DNA of 64,000 nucleotides. Origin: Cylindrospermum sp. FACHB-282 (GTDB lineage: Bacteria > Cyanobacteriota > Cyanobacteriia > Cyanobacteriales > Nostocaceae). The notes under the pieces are model-generated. The model worked only from the letters and a program-made list of their open reading frames with translations. It was not told the origin of the DNA and searched no databases. The DNA lies in contig NZ_JACJRJ010000018.1 of NCBI RefSeq assembly GCF_014697195.1, positions 47,937 to 111,936 on the forward strand, read 5' to 3'. Of the stretch, positions 37,701 through 46,363 are shown piece after piece. How positions within the stretch are numbered: the first letter of the stretch is position 1; every line of letters starts with the position of its first letter. The translations under genes and the position numbers were made by a program.

Positions 37701-38839
37701 CTCCCTAAAATACCATCGCCCTCAACCACCAACACCAAGGGAGGTTCATCGGCGGTGGGCGGCGATAATACCGCTTTCTCGTCGTTACCCTCAATTTCTT
37801 GACGCATTAGCTTGACCCAAATTTGCAGGTGGCTGCTCTCAGATGGACTCAAGGTTTTACCAGATTTCAACAGCAGTTCAATTTTCCGTGCTAGCTCTGA
37901 AGCCCAAGTCAAGCCAAAAGTGCCTAATGATCCCACCAAGCTATGAGCCTCTTGGGCTGCTGACGATCGCAATTCTGGATTGAAATACTCAAAGTTGCAA
38001 GTTTCGGCAGCTTGCTCCAACACCCTCATCTGTTCGTCCACCCGTCCGCGAAATTGCTGCCAAATTCCCGCAATTGCTGCCAGTGTTTTCTGCTGTTTAG
38101 ATAAGTCTGATTCTGGTTGTTTTGTCTCTGGCAATTTGGAATGAGCGCTTTTTCCCCCCTCCAATTCCTGGGGCTTTAGGCGATAACCAATCCCATAAAC
38201 TGTTTCAATCAAATCACCAGGTGCTCCCACAGATTTTAGTTTCTGCCGTAACCCTTTAATATGGGTGCGAACGGCTTCTTCACCCGGTGTGTCTTCATAA
38301 GACCAAAGATGCTCTAAAATCATGCCGCAGCTAAACACCCGGCGGCTGTTTCGCAAAAATAGCTCTAATAGAGCATACTCTTTTGGCGTCAGGGAGAGTA
38401 GATCATCGGCATAGGTGGCTTCACAACTACTAGGGTCTAACCGTAAACTGCTCCATTCCAGAATAGGTTGAGAAGTTACCCCACCCCGGCGCAATAGCGC
38501 CCTGACACGAGCTACTAACTCTTCTTGCTCAAAGGGTTTAACTACATAGTCATCGGCACCAGCATCTAGCCCAATCGCTTTTTCGTGACTACTATCGCAC
38601 CCTGTTAATAACAAAATTGGTACTTGCCGACCACTAGACCGGATTTTCCGACACAGGCTAATGCCATCTAGTTTCGGCAGCATCACATCTAGCAGTATTA
38701 AATCATAATTGTAAGTTTCAATTAAATCCCAAGCTGCATCTCCATCAGAGGCAACTTCAACAGCATAGTTTTGGTCAGTGAGAACGGCAGTGAGTGCATA
38801 AGCATTTAACTCGTCATCCTCTACTACTAAAATCTTCAT
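34724..38839 (-). CDS. REC-wHTH-HPt-REC-PAS-PAS-kinase-REC-REC hybrid regulator
   Basis: This 1371-residue protein has its domains in an unusual order. An OmpR/PhoB-type receiver (2-116, ILLDVMLPKLDG) and winged-helix DNA-binding domain (about 135-225, LTPKEYALLELFLRN, VYGIGYRL) come first. They are followed by an HPt-like region (EAHSLVGSLGTFGL), a second receiver (440-560), two PAS domains (600-865), a HisKA/HATPase kinase (VSHELRTPL near 880, DTGRGIP, GTGLGLAIS) and two more receivers (1120-1360). It has no membrane segment, so it is cytosolic. Having a DNA-binding response regulator and its own hybrid kinase in one chain implies a self-contained sensor-to-promoter relay. It heads an operon with a lone receiver gene. 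Confidence 0.9.
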   Translation of the reverse strand: MKILVVEDDELNAYALTAVLTDQNYAVEVASDGDAAWDLIETYNYDLILLDVMLPKLDGISLCRKIRSSGRQVPILLLTGCDSSHEKAIGLDAGADDYVVKPFEQEELVARVRALLRRGGVTSQPILEWSSLRLDPSSCEATYADDLLSLTPKEYALLELFLRNSRRVFSCGMILEHLWSYEDTPGEEAVRTHIKGLRQKLKSVGAPGDLIETVYGIGYRLKPQELEGGKSAHSKLPETKQPESDLSKQQKTLAAIAGIWQQFRGRVDEQMRVLEQAAETCNFEYFNPELRSSAAQEAHSLVGSLGTFGLTWASELARKIELLLKSGKTLSPSESSHLQIWVKLMRQEIEGNDEKAVLSPPTADEPPLVLVVEGDGILGRQLPTDQTDFTNPLEVTPKPMFTAEVLEAETQVLQNAPHGEAKILVVDDDPQILALLQTLLSPWGLNAIALNDPRKFWETLEAVTPDMLILDVEMPYVNGIELCQVVRNDPRWSELPILFLTVHNDAEIVNQVFSIGADDFVSKPIIGPELVTRIINRLERVKLLRRMAQTPKTPVAEVENPYHRLHPNRGSSQQAVATLKQTESSYQQLVELCPEAIFIQSEDKFVFLNSAAIKLLGATQAEELLGKSVLDFVHPISQAAVQERITYLREVQQPVSLLEEMWIRLDKTVMELEVVAAPFVYQSKPAVQVVARDISQRKQMEADIHNAKNELELRVAERTCELISVNQKLQSELDERQRVQSALRISRSRFEGILSIADDAIISIDSSQCITLFNKGAEKIFGYSAEEVIGQNLDLLLPGRFSAAHRQHIVDFDKSPNPARRMGERREIFGRRKDGTEFPAEASISKLGLENESVYTVILRDITERRQIERMKDEFVSVVSHELRTPLTSIHGSLGMLASGLLPTDSEQGKRLLQIATDSTERLVRLINDILDIERIESGEVKMERESCNLLDLIGSAVNVLQPLADKAGVTLSISSLSLQLWADPDRIVQTLTNLLSNAIKFSASGSTVWLIAEQQGNEILLSIKDTGRGIPADKLDSIFARFQQVDSSDSRNHEGTGLGLAISKSIVQQHEGRIWVESALGKGSNFYFTIPIIEPPESAELENSDIQDLERITQDSPLVLVCDDDLVIRTDLQTLLQQRGYRVVAVATGEEAIAQAVDQNPDVILLDLLMPGMNGWETMAVLKEREETKDIPIMICSVYKPCQKNQPSADFVDWLSKPVEESCLLQSLRQLIAEPSKRVRILIVEDDDDLADLLVTLFERHEIETFLAKTGREAIRLSQRVNPDVLILDLILPESDGFTVVDWLQQHNQLCSIPVFVYSAKDLDESERQRLKLGHTEFLTKGRVTIQQFEQRVMDLLGRITQNQQGEGES

Positions 38840-39359
38840 ATTAAAAGCTTTTTTGAGGGTAATGGTTTGAACAAATGATTATGAGGAAAAACCGGAAATT
38901 GAAAAATTTCTCAATTACAATAGTGAGTTTTGAAGATATCTTCTAGGATTAATCTTAATTAATAAAATTCAACTCTTCGCGGCGAGAAGTCCCCCACGAT
39001 ATGTTGCTAGCAGCGAACTGAGTCATCATCGGCAATGCAGACAGATCAACTTTTTTATACTTATAAAGGCAAATACTCTCTGGGTATTTTGACTGGGAAT
39101 TAGTCTGTGCCTTAATTACAAGTATAGGGTATTGAGTCAATTGTTTTTGGCTATCCTCACAAGTTCCTCAACTTTTTCTCCGATAATTAGCTGATAAATA
39201 CAACAAGTTTATAACTGAGTCACCCAGCAGATTTGCCAAAACACTAATTGAAAACTTTAGGGTTCTACGCCCAATTAATGTAAAAGTAATATTTTATACT
39301 AATTAAGCGTCTAGGAGCTAGAACCTGCCATTACCAATTAGAAAAAAACGGAGGTCTAT
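38840..39359. promoter_or_regulatory. Divergent intergenic region with box 1
   Basis: This 520-bp spacer separates the hybrid regulator from the universal stress gene. It has one copy of the TCCTCAC direct-repeat box at 39152-39172. The frame at 38955-39140 is not supported as a gene. Confidence 0.5.
39152..39172 (+). promoter_or_regulatory. TCCTCAC direct-repeat box 1 (upstream of usp)
   Basis: Core TCCTCACAAGTTCCTCA: two TCCTCA hexamers start 11 bp apart, that is, on the same helical face. It lies 188 bp upstream of the universal stress gene. The same core recurs at four other sites in the window. Confidence 0.65.
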
Positions 39360-39896
39360 ATGTTTAACAAGATTCTCGTTGCATTGGATCGCTCAGAAAT
39401 GGGCCAGCAGATTTTTGAGCAAGGGTTGGCTTTAGCAAAGGTAACAGCAGCTAGCTTAATATTAGTGCATATCCTATCTCCCGAAGAAGAAGGTAGTCCT
39501 GATCTACCTATATTGTCTAATTTTGACTACTATCCAGGATTGACTGCTCAAACTTTCGAGTTATATCAACAGAACTGGGAAGCGTTTAAAACAAAAAGTT
39601 TGCAGATGTTGCAATTTTGGGCCGCCCAAGCCAACACAGCAGGTATCAATACGGAATTTAGACAAAGCTATGGTAGTCCTGGGCGGATTATTTGTGACAT
39701 AGCCCGGAGTTCGGGTGCTGACTTAATTGTCATGGGGCGTCGGGGACGCACTGGGCTAGCAGAAATATTTCTCGGTAGCGTAAGTAACTATGTTTTGCAC
39801 CATGCTCCTTGTTCAGTGCATATTGTCCATATACCAGTTAGTGCGACTGCCAATGAAGTCGTCAAAGAAGATACAATCAATCCTGGTGCTGCTTAA
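39360..39896 (+). CDS. Universal stress protein (UspA family)
   Basis: This 178-residue UspA-fold protein has the N-terminal ILVALDRSE. The ATP-binding signature IVMGRRGRTGLAEIFLGS (G-x2-G-x9-G-S) lies near residues 123-140, followed by VLHHAPCSVHIV. An ACGGAGG ribosome-binding site precedes the ATG. It has a direct-repeat box upstream and a paralogue at 57701-58216 beside PEP synthase. This pairing suggests a low-energy or low-oxygen stress response. Confidence 0.9.
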   Translation: MFNKILVALDRSEMGQQIFEQGLALAKVTAASLILVHILSPEEEGSPDLPILSNFDYYPGLTAQTFELYQQNWEAFKTKSLQMLQFWAAQANTAGINTEFRQSYGSPGRIICDIARSSGADLIVMGRRGRTGLAEIFLGSVSNYVLHHAPCSVHIVHIPVSATANEVVKEDTINPGAA

Positions 39897-40343
39897 ATAT
39901 AAACACTTAGTTTAGGGCGATCGCCTACTCATCCCTTTTGAAGCCTGTGCTGCCACTGGCAATAATAAATATTGAATAGAAATTTACCCTCTTTTTAGGC
40001 TTTTTTGATGGTGGGCAGCAATCCTACTTCTAGGGTGCGTTCCCTAACGCACAAACCATGATTTTTATTGACACAAACCATACCCCATATTTGCTATTTT
40101 CTGTCCGTTAAGTCCTATATTCCTAACAACCAAGCATGTAAAGACTTACGGTGAACAGATTCTTGGCGCTCAATTCCCAGTTTAAACAATCAAAAATCAA
40201 CCTGCTAGTGCCCAAAATGGATGCAACATTAACATAATTTTGTCAAAATGCTGCCTTTCCTCACAAGTTCCTCAAGTTTTTGTCCTAATTTAAAACATAG
40301 AGTCATCAGCAGCCATATAACAACTACAAAGGAGGGCAGAATT
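39897..40343. repeat. Intergenic region with MITE-like fragment and box 2
   Basis: A MITE-family fragment (about 39980-40116, ending TTAAGTCCT) carries the GTGCGTTCCCTAACGCAC block. It is followed by the regulatory box at 40256. No gene is seen. Confidence 0.55.
40256..40276 (+). promoter_or_regulatory. TCCTCAC direct-repeat box 2
   Basis: Exact core TCCTCACAAGTTCCTCA, 68 bp upstream of the ATG of the 412-residue unknown gene. This is close enough to overlap its promoter. Confidence 0.65.
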
Positions 40344-41582
40344 ATGTCATCCCTGAATTTATTAGCTGTTTTCAATCCCTCGAATTACTGGCGAGGTGGT
40401 CATATTTCTATACCCTGGCAAGGGATTGCCCAAAAATTTCAAATCTCACCAGAAGAAGTGGTGTTAAGCGATCTGCGGGATCTTTCACATACACCGATAC
40501 CTGCTCAAATTGACCGGGTTGACCCTGATGATTCCGCCGGCGATACTCTGGTTTTTTCCCTACCAAAGCTGATGCCCCCAAGTTCAGAAGATGATGTACT
40601 AGCTTCAGGTTTCATCAGAGTAGACCGAGGTCAGTCCATGCCTCAAGGGCTAGGTGAGCCATACCTAGAAGTGGTTTACGGGTCGGATGGGCGGGAGCGT
40701 GGGGTGAGACTTGTTAATAAACGTCTGATTGTCTGGTTTAATTTGATTCCTGCACCTGAAGACAATGGGCGGAACTGGTTTTCTGGTTCAGCTACAAGTG
40801 TGCAGCTTGACCATTTAGAAATTCTCGATCCTTTCCGCTCGGTAAAGGGTGAATGGCTGGGCCAAGACCCGGAGAAGCGTTGTATGCAAGTGAGTACTCT
40901 GCAACTACCAGGTCCTTCTCATCCTAAATCGCCTTACTATCAAGTTTCTCTGTTTAATCATGCTTATCGGCTGATATCCCAATCTAGTGGCCCTGTACGC
41001 GCCACCATCACCATTGCTTCAGAACCGTTTGACTATATGGGTGCAGATCCGGTTACAGGTCATAACCGTCATTTAGTATGCGAACTCTATCGGGTGATCA
41101 GTTTGTATGCTGGTGCAGACTACCTGATTGAAGAACTGTTTGTCAAAGGGAAGCCCAAGGCTAAAGAAGATTTGATTGTAGACGGGCCAGAATTAGTTCA
41201 TCTTCCCTTTGGGCTGCACTATTTTACTCACATGAATCTGGGAAAAACCCAAGATATTGAGCAAGTATTCCCTGTACCTGATTGGGTTGCTGTGGGTTCT
41301 ACTGCTCCCCCTTATGCGGCTTACGGCTTGGCGACAAATTTGCATATAGAATCAATGACACACCCCCACGAGGGTAAACAAAGTTGTTTCTCTTGGCAGT
41401 TGTTACCTGGGAAGTCTGCAAAGTGTTTGCACATGTTCATGCGCGGTCAACCAGAAGGATTTGATGCTAAGGTTGGTCATTCTTGGTATGAATCAATCTA
41501 CAAGCCCCTAACGGCAGAAGTCTACCAGGATATTGAGGTAGCAAGCCAAAAAATGGCAAATGAACGATTAGTTAATGTTTGA
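40344..41582 (+). CDS. Conserved-looking hypothetical protein (412 aa), possibly carbohydrate-related
   Basis: The true start is ATG 40344, behind AAAGGAGGG; the open frame extends further upstream across the regulatory box. The protein is soluble, rich in beta-type segments and aromatic residues (NPSNYWRGGHISIPWQGIA, LVVWFN-like stretches, HLPFGLHYFTHMNLG). It ends with a helical tail. I do not recognise the family; the pattern resembles beta-sandwich sugar-binding or lyase-like proteins, but no catalytic motif can be named. Membership of the box-controlled cluster links it to carbon reserve or stress metabolism. Confidence 0.65.
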   Translation: MSSLNLLAVFNPSNYWRGGHISIPWQGIAQKFQISPEEVVLSDLRDLSHTPIPAQIDRVDPDDSAGDTLVFSLPKLMPPSSEDDVLASGFIRVDRGQSMPQGLGEPYLEVVYGSDGRERGVRLVNKRLIVWFNLIPAPEDNGRNWFSGSATSVQLDHLEILDPFRSVKGEWLGQDPEKRCMQVSTLQLPGPSHPKSPYYQVSLFNHAYRLISQSSGPVRATITIASEPFDYMGADPVTGHNRHLVCELYRVISLYAGADYLIEELFVKGKPKAKEDLIVDGPELVHLPFGLHYFTHMNLGKTQDIEQVFPVPDWVAVGSTAPPYAAYGLATNLHIESMTHPHEGKQSCFSWQLLPGKSAKCLHMFMRGQPEGFDAKVGHSWYESIYKPLTAEVYQDIEVASQKMANERLVNV

Positions 41583-41702
41583 GGCAACAAGTTAGGGTTG
41601 TGGCGATCGCTATGGGGGTGCTGTTGCCCAACCATCCTACAAGGGCGATGGGCTACGCCGCGCCAAGGGCGATCTCACACCCTCGGCTGCCAATTTTGTG
41701 TG

Positions 41703-42140
41703 TTAAATATAGTACATCAGCTCTCTTCGTTCTTTAGATGCTCGCCGTTCACAAAGGTCTTGGAGTGTATATTTTTGTAAAATGGCATTAGCCGCTTGAC
41801 GTGCTTCTTGCCAAACATCCTGAATCACCTCACCTTCTACTGTTTGGTGATGGTAATCGAAACTCGATACAACTGGATCTAAACCTTCCATACAGTTCAA
41901 AGCTTCTAGTAGGGTAATTTTTCCCGGTTCCCGCGCTAGAACATAGCCACCTTTAGCGCCACGTATGCTCTTAATTAGACCTTTACGCCTTAAAGTTGCC
42001 AGCAGTTGTTCTAAATAGCGACTTGGTATATTTTGTAGTACCGCTATCTCTCGTATTTGGAGATGTTCTCCTTTAGAGTAGCAGGTAGCTAATTCTAACA
42101 GGGCGAGAAGTGCGTATTCGGTTTTATTAGAGAGTTCCAC
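41703..42140 (-). CDS. Rrf2-family transcriptional regulator
   Basis: This winged-helix regulator of about 145 residues has the classic Rrf2 start ELSNKTEYALLALLELA. Next are QIREIAVLQNIPSRYLEQLL (recognition helix), LIKSIRGAKGGYVLA, and ITLLEALNCMEG. The three clustered cysteines of IscR/NsrR are missing, so an Fe-S sensor role is unlikely; a CymR-like role is possible. Both candidate starts are GTG (42164 or 42140). The latter gives the family's usual N-terminus. Confidence 0.85.
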   Translation of the reverse strand: MELSNKTEYALLALLELATCYSKGEHLQIREIAVLQNIPSRYLEQLLATLRRKGLIKSIRGAKGGYVLAREPGKITLLEALNCMEGLDPVVSSFDYHHQTVEGEVIQDVWQEARQAANAILQKYTLQDLCERRASKERRELMYYI

Positions 42141-42164
42141 AGGCTTAATGCTATAAATTGCCAC

Positions 42165-42720
42165 CTAAAGCGGCAAAATCGTTGATTTTCTGCTCTTAGC
42201 AGAAGCTGAGAGAAAATTACAACTCAACTTTTGCTAACAGGTTGTCTATATTTTAAAGGTTAACAACCATAGAAGCAAACAGTTTGCTTTGTCATCAGGA
42301 TAAATAAAAATGCTGGATTAACCTGAATTTAACCTGGAGAGTTCGTTCAAGCCCTTCCCTACGGGACGCCAAAGGCGAATGGGGAGTTAAAAATTCAAAA
42401 TTCAAAATTCAAAATTCAAAATTAACATCCCCATAAATAAATTTAGTTGCTCTGAAGCCAGGACGCCGTATTTCTCGTGCGGCGCGTCTGGTAAATACAT
42501 TTTTTCTTCTTTTCCATAAATGAATTCATTGGCTCTGTATGCTTTTTTTATTTTGTGCCTCTTCCTCCAGGAGCTACGAAGACAGCGGAGCGTGCCGTAG
42601 GCTCTATTTTTCATTTTTAATTGGAGCGTAAGTGCAAAGCGCAGGCTCCGCCAACGCGCGGCGTCTCCTAGAGGAGTGACGGTCATGTTAATAGGGTAAC
42701 AGTTAACCGCGTCGTAGCAG
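42165..42720. repeat. Intergenic dispersed-repeat region (556 bp)
   Basis: It has short AATTCAAAATTCAAAATTC repeats at about 42390-42422 and a GC-rich dispersed-repeat mosaic at about 42560-42680 (GCGTGCCGTAGGCTC and GCGGCGTCTCCTAGAGGAG). An open frame at 42402-42686 is made of this repeat DNA and is not taken as a gene. Confidence 0.6.
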
Positions 42721-43173
42721 TTAAGTGTGGGATGATGTTAGCGGTTGTTGCAAATTGCCACCCCGGAATGGTTGTCGCATCCATTGAAAGGCGACAAAGT
42801 TTAATAACAAGCCAATCAAAAATAACAGCACCATCAAGGTAATTTGATACCAAATAACCTGTGGGAGCAGCAAGTCCATAACCAGATGAATTAAATTCAT
42901 GACGCTATAAAACACAGTCAGTCCAAAATGTATCACTCGATAGGGTTTGGAATGACTGAAACAAGTAGCAATTATTGCCAACATTGGTAGGACAAAAAAG
43001 CCTAACATCAACCACATAATTCCCGAAATATCACTGAGTGATGTGGCTCTTTGAGATTCAATCACAGGTAATCCGTGGAAAAGTGGCATTAAACTTAGTT
43101 GGGTATGAAACAGCATTCCGAATAAAAAAACTGTCCATAGAGCAATAATTTTTTCCTGATTATTAATTGTCAT
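42721..43173 (-). CDS. Four-helix membrane protein, hypothetical
   Basis: This 150-residue protein has four predicted membrane helices (about 8-30, 50-70, 80-100, 110-130). GGGGA precedes the ATG. The family is not recognised by name. It lies downstream of the sucrose synthase-GH65 operon, on the same strand, after a gap of about 170 bp. Confidence 0.65.
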   Translation of the reverse strand: MTINNQEKIIALWTVFLFGMLFHTQLSLMPLFHGLPVIESQRATSLSDISGIMWLMLGFFVLPMLAIIATCFSHSKPYRVIHFGLTVFYSVMNLIHLVMDLLLPQVIWYQITLMVLLFLIGLLLNFVAFQWMRQPFRGGNLQQPLTSSHT

Positions 43174-43346
43174 ATTCCCCGGCTAATACCATTTTGGATT
43201 TTGGATTTTAGATTTTGGATTGGAAACAACTTGGTGTATCTGGGTTTTCTCTGTCCATCCGCCGCCATCATTTTTCTTTCTTGGGATAACTCCTTTTTTA
43301 GGCGAAAATAAAAAAATGGATTTGCGCCAAAATAAGGTTACAACCT

Positions 43347-46337
43347 TCAGGAATTTGGATTGCAACTGATTTTAGTGATATTTTTTCTCACCTTTGCTGA
43401 GGCAACTTGATTTAATTTGGCTTGTATATCTGCCCACTTAATGCCTGCTAAACTAGGCAATACAACATGAGCAGCGCCTACTCTCTCAGGTGGGCCAAGT
43501 CCTACAGCCCACATACCAGCAGCTAAAGCCGCCTCAATACCTGCGGCGGCATCTTCGACGACTACACATTGATTTGGTGGGAGTCCTAGCTGTTTGGCGG
43601 CGTAGAGAAATAGGTCAGGTGCTGGTTTGGGTAGCTGTACACTATAACCATCGGCGATCGCATCTACCTGATCACCAATCCCCAAAAGCGAAATCACCTC
43701 ATGGGCATTTTTGCTGGCTGAACCGATAGCAATTTTAATTTTATTTTGCCGCAGATCATCTAAAAGAGCGATCGCACCTGGTAACAAATCTTTTGGTGTG
43801 ATGTTTTGGATAGACTCTAGATAGTAACGATTTTTGCGCTCCATCATTTCCTGAATTTGCGCTTCTGAATATTGCCTTTCCCCGATCATCCGCATCAATG
43901 AAGCCCGACGAGAAACACCCCGCAAGGCTTCGTTATCTTCTCGACTAAAAGGTATACCCTCTTCATCTGCTAACTTTTGCCAAGCTAGATAGTGAAACTC
44001 TGCTGTATCTGTTAAAACCCCATCTAAATCAAAGATAACGCCCCGAATATCGACAAAGTTGGGACGCAAATCAAACTCATGCCATGCACCGCGCCAGTGT
44101 AGCTTAAACTTGAGGCGTGTCCAGCCAAGAGGCAGATGGGGATTGGCTATGGGGCCATTTTCGGTTAATTGGATACCACCAAAACCCAAAACTACAGCCT
44201 GCCATACACCCCCAGCACTAGCCCCGTGAATCCCTTCATTGGTGTTACCTCGGCGATCTTCGAGATCCACCATTGCTGCTTGCATAAACCGTTGATATGC
44301 TTCGATCATTTTACCCAAATCTGAGGCTAAGATGGCATGAATTGCCGGGCCTAAAGAGGAACCATAGGTAATATCTGTGCGCGGTGCGTAGTAGTCCCAA
44401 TTTACCGATAATGTTTGCAGATTGTAGGGGAATTCTGCTGATTCTCGCATTAGATAAAGCAACATCAACACATCTGGCTGCTTTAGTACCTGGTGCTTAT
44501 TGGCTCCCTCAATGCCCAGAATCACTTGCATTGAGCGATCGCGTGGTTCATAATCTGCCAAGTTGATATCTGCTAATTGAAAAAATCCCTCAAACTGCTC
44601 AATTAATAACGTTGCGGGGTCATAAAGAAGCAAAATTTTGGCGATAATATCTTGCCAGTGTCTTCGCATTTCTGAAGTAATTTGCAGTTTATCCTCTAAG
44701 TCAGCAGCTCGTTGGGGAAAAGTATGGCGCAGCCAATCATCAATTAAAAGTGCTTTTTGCAGATGCCATTGCACCATCCGGTTAGTGAAGGCGTTATTGT
44801 GGACAAACTCGTGATATTCATCCGCACCTATCACCCCACGCAGCTCATACTGTCCAGATTCAGGATTACACTCAACCCGACTCCCCCAAAAAATAGCGGT
44901 ATCGAGAATCATTTCTGCGCCACAGTCTCTCATCCACTGATCATCACCAGTTACTTGCCAGTAGTACCAAACAGCGTAGGCAATATTTGCATTGTTGTGA
45001 ATTTCGCGATCGCGACACCAAATCCGCACATCTTCACCATAAAAATCGCTAGGGAGTGACCACCGCGGTGTCACCTCATCCCCCGTATCAGCGCTTTCCC
45101 AGGCAAACATCGCCCCTTGATACCCAGAATGAGCAGCTTTGCGCCTAGCTCCATTTAAAGTATTGTAGCGGTAATTGAGCAAATTGCGGGCTATGGCTGG
45201 TTGGGTAAAAATAAAAAATGGCAGGATAAAAATTTCTGTATCCCAAAATATATGCCCGCGATAGCCAAACCCCGAAAGAGTTTTTGCGGGAATACTCACT
45301 TGATCATCGTGTCTAGGAGCAGCAATCAGCAGTTGAAATAGATTGTAGCGAACAGCAAAAGCAGCTGTACTATCTCCCTCAATTAAGATATCGCTGTTTT
45401 GCCAAACCTCATCCCATGCTTGTTTATGGCCATTGAGTAGGGTTGTGTAGTCGGGTAGTTGGGCGAGTTTTTCTCTGGCTGCTGTGACTGGAGACTCAAT
45501 ATCCCGCGAGGTAAAAACTGTGACTACCTTCTCCACCGTCACTGTTTGAGGGGATGGGCTAGGGCCCCCAGGATGCGATTGCACCTTAAAGGTAGCGCTC
45601 AAGGTAGGATAACCGGGTACAGTGGTGACTTGCAAGGATGCCTCAGTTCCTAATATTGTCATCCTTGCAGCCATGCCAATATCAATCCGGGAGTTGCGGG
45701 TACGGCTGTGCAACCATATCCCGTGGTCAGTTTTACCTTGGTCTATTTCTTCCCAATGATTGAAACCCTGATTTTCTGGATAGCCGTTGATGCTGGCTTG
45801 AACTTCAATTGAGCCATCAAAATTTATCGGTGTTAGTTGGCAGCGTTGTCCTAAGACATGCTCATCTTGTAAACTGGCAAAGCGTTCAAAATAGATATCT
45901 ATAATATGGCCCTTGGGGCTTCGCCAACGTAAGGAACGGCTGAGAATGCCATGACGCAAATCAAGCTGTCGCTGATACTGTAATATTTCCCCCAAATCGA
46001 GACGAAACCGCTCGGCTTCTCTCCGAGACGCTCCGCGAACGCGCACTGCCTCTAAAGGAGATTCACTATTAATTGTTACGACCAATGGTAACCAGTCAGG
46101 ACAGTTAGCCAGTTCCGTGTACACCACAGGCACTTCATCATAGACGCCGTTGATCAAAGTAGCTGGTAATGACCGAGTATAGCCTTCCTCAAAGCTGCCC
46201 CTGGTGGACAAATAGCCATTACCAATGGTGAAAATAGTTTCTCTAGAATGTGACTGTCTTGGGTCAAACTGGTTTTCGATTAATATCCAGTCTGTATAAT
46301 TAAAAGAGCGAGAATGATCTGTTATATCCATCTTCAT
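43347..46337 (-). CDS. GH65 disaccharide phosphorylase fused to beta-phosphoglucomutase
   Basis: This 996-residue fusion starts at ATG 46337 (the frame opens at a TTG, 46355). Residues 1-760 are GH65, with IFTIGNGYLSTRGSFEEGYT near the start. The catalytic-acid motif GADEYHEFVHNNAFTN lies near 507, and GASAGGVWQAVVLGFGG is the phosphate/sugar site. Residues about 765-990 are a HAD beta-phosphoglucomutase (FDLDGVLTDTAEFHYLAW, IGSASKN, KPAPDLF, VVEDAAAGIEAA). GH65 releases beta-glucose-1-phosphate from maltose, trehalose or kojibiose; the fused domain would turn it into glucose-6-phosphate. About 18 extra residues (approx. 91-108) are a repeat insertion. It follows susA by 26 bp. Confidence 0.88.
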   Translation of the reverse strand: MKMDITDHSRSFNYTDWILIENQFDPRQSHSRETIFTIGNGYLSTRGSFEEGYTRSLPATLINGVYDEVPVVYTELANCPDWLPLVVTINSESPLEAVRVRGASRREAERFRLDLGEILQYQRQLDLRHGILSRSLRWRSPKGHIIDIYFERFASLQDEHVLGQRCQLTPINFDGSIEVQASINGYPENQGFNHWEEIDQGKTDHGIWLHSRTRNSRIDIGMAARMTILGTEASLQVTTVPGYPTLSATFKVQSHPGGPSPSPQTVTVEKVVTVFTSRDIESPVTAAREKLAQLPDYTTLLNGHKQAWDEVWQNSDILIEGDSTAAFAVRYNLFQLLIAAPRHDDQVSIPAKTLSGFGYRGHIFWDTEIFILPFFIFTQPAIARNLLNYRYNTLNGARRKAAHSGYQGAMFAWESADTGDEVTPRWSLPSDFYGEDVRIWCRDREIHNNANIAYAVWYYWQVTGDDQWMRDCGAEMILDTAIFWGSRVECNPESGQYELRGVIGADEYHEFVHNNAFTNRMVQWHLQKALLIDDWLRHTFPQRAADLEDKLQITSEMRRHWQDIIAKILLLYDPATLLIEQFEGFFQLADINLADYEPRDRSMQVILGIEGANKHQVLKQPDVLMLLYLMRESAEFPYNLQTLSVNWDYYAPRTDITYGSSLGPAIHAILASDLGKMIEAYQRFMQAAMVDLEDRRGNTNEGIHGASAGGVWQAVVLGFGGIQLTENGPIANPHLPLGWTRLKFKLHWRGAWHEFDLRPNFVDIRGVIFDLDGVLTDTAEFHYLAWQKLADEEGIPFSREDNEALRGVSRRASLMRMIGERQYSEAQIQEMMERKNRYYLESIQNITPKDLLPGAIALLDDLRQNKIKIAIGSASKNAHEVISLLGIGDQVDAIADGYSVQLPKPAPDLFLYAAKQLGLPPNQCVVVEDAAAGIEAALAAGMWAVGLGPPERVGAAHVVLPSLAGIKWADIQAKLNQVASAKVRKNITKISCNPNS
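46014..46067. repeat. Small dispersed repeat inserted in GH65 coding sequence
   Basis: GCTTCTCTCCGAGACGCT-type DNA, the same as in susA and intergenic repeats, encodes VRVRGASRREA here. It interrupts an otherwise well-aligned stretch between LPLVVTIN and ERFRLDLGE. Confidence 0.6.
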
Positions 46338-46363
46338 AGTTCCAAATAAATTCAAAAAAATAT

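Noticed and set aside
38955..39140. 61-codon minus-strand frame upstream of the hybrid regulator
   Set aside because: Composition is not coding-like and it has no start signal; more likely part of the promoter region.
42402..42686. 94-codon minus-strand frame
   Set aside because: It is built from intergenic repeats (AATTCAAAATTC and dispersed-repeat mosaic) with arginine-rich, uncoding-like composition.
43183..43365. 60-codon minus-strand frame after the GH65 gene
   Set aside because: Low complexity, lies in a spacer, and has no homology or start signal.
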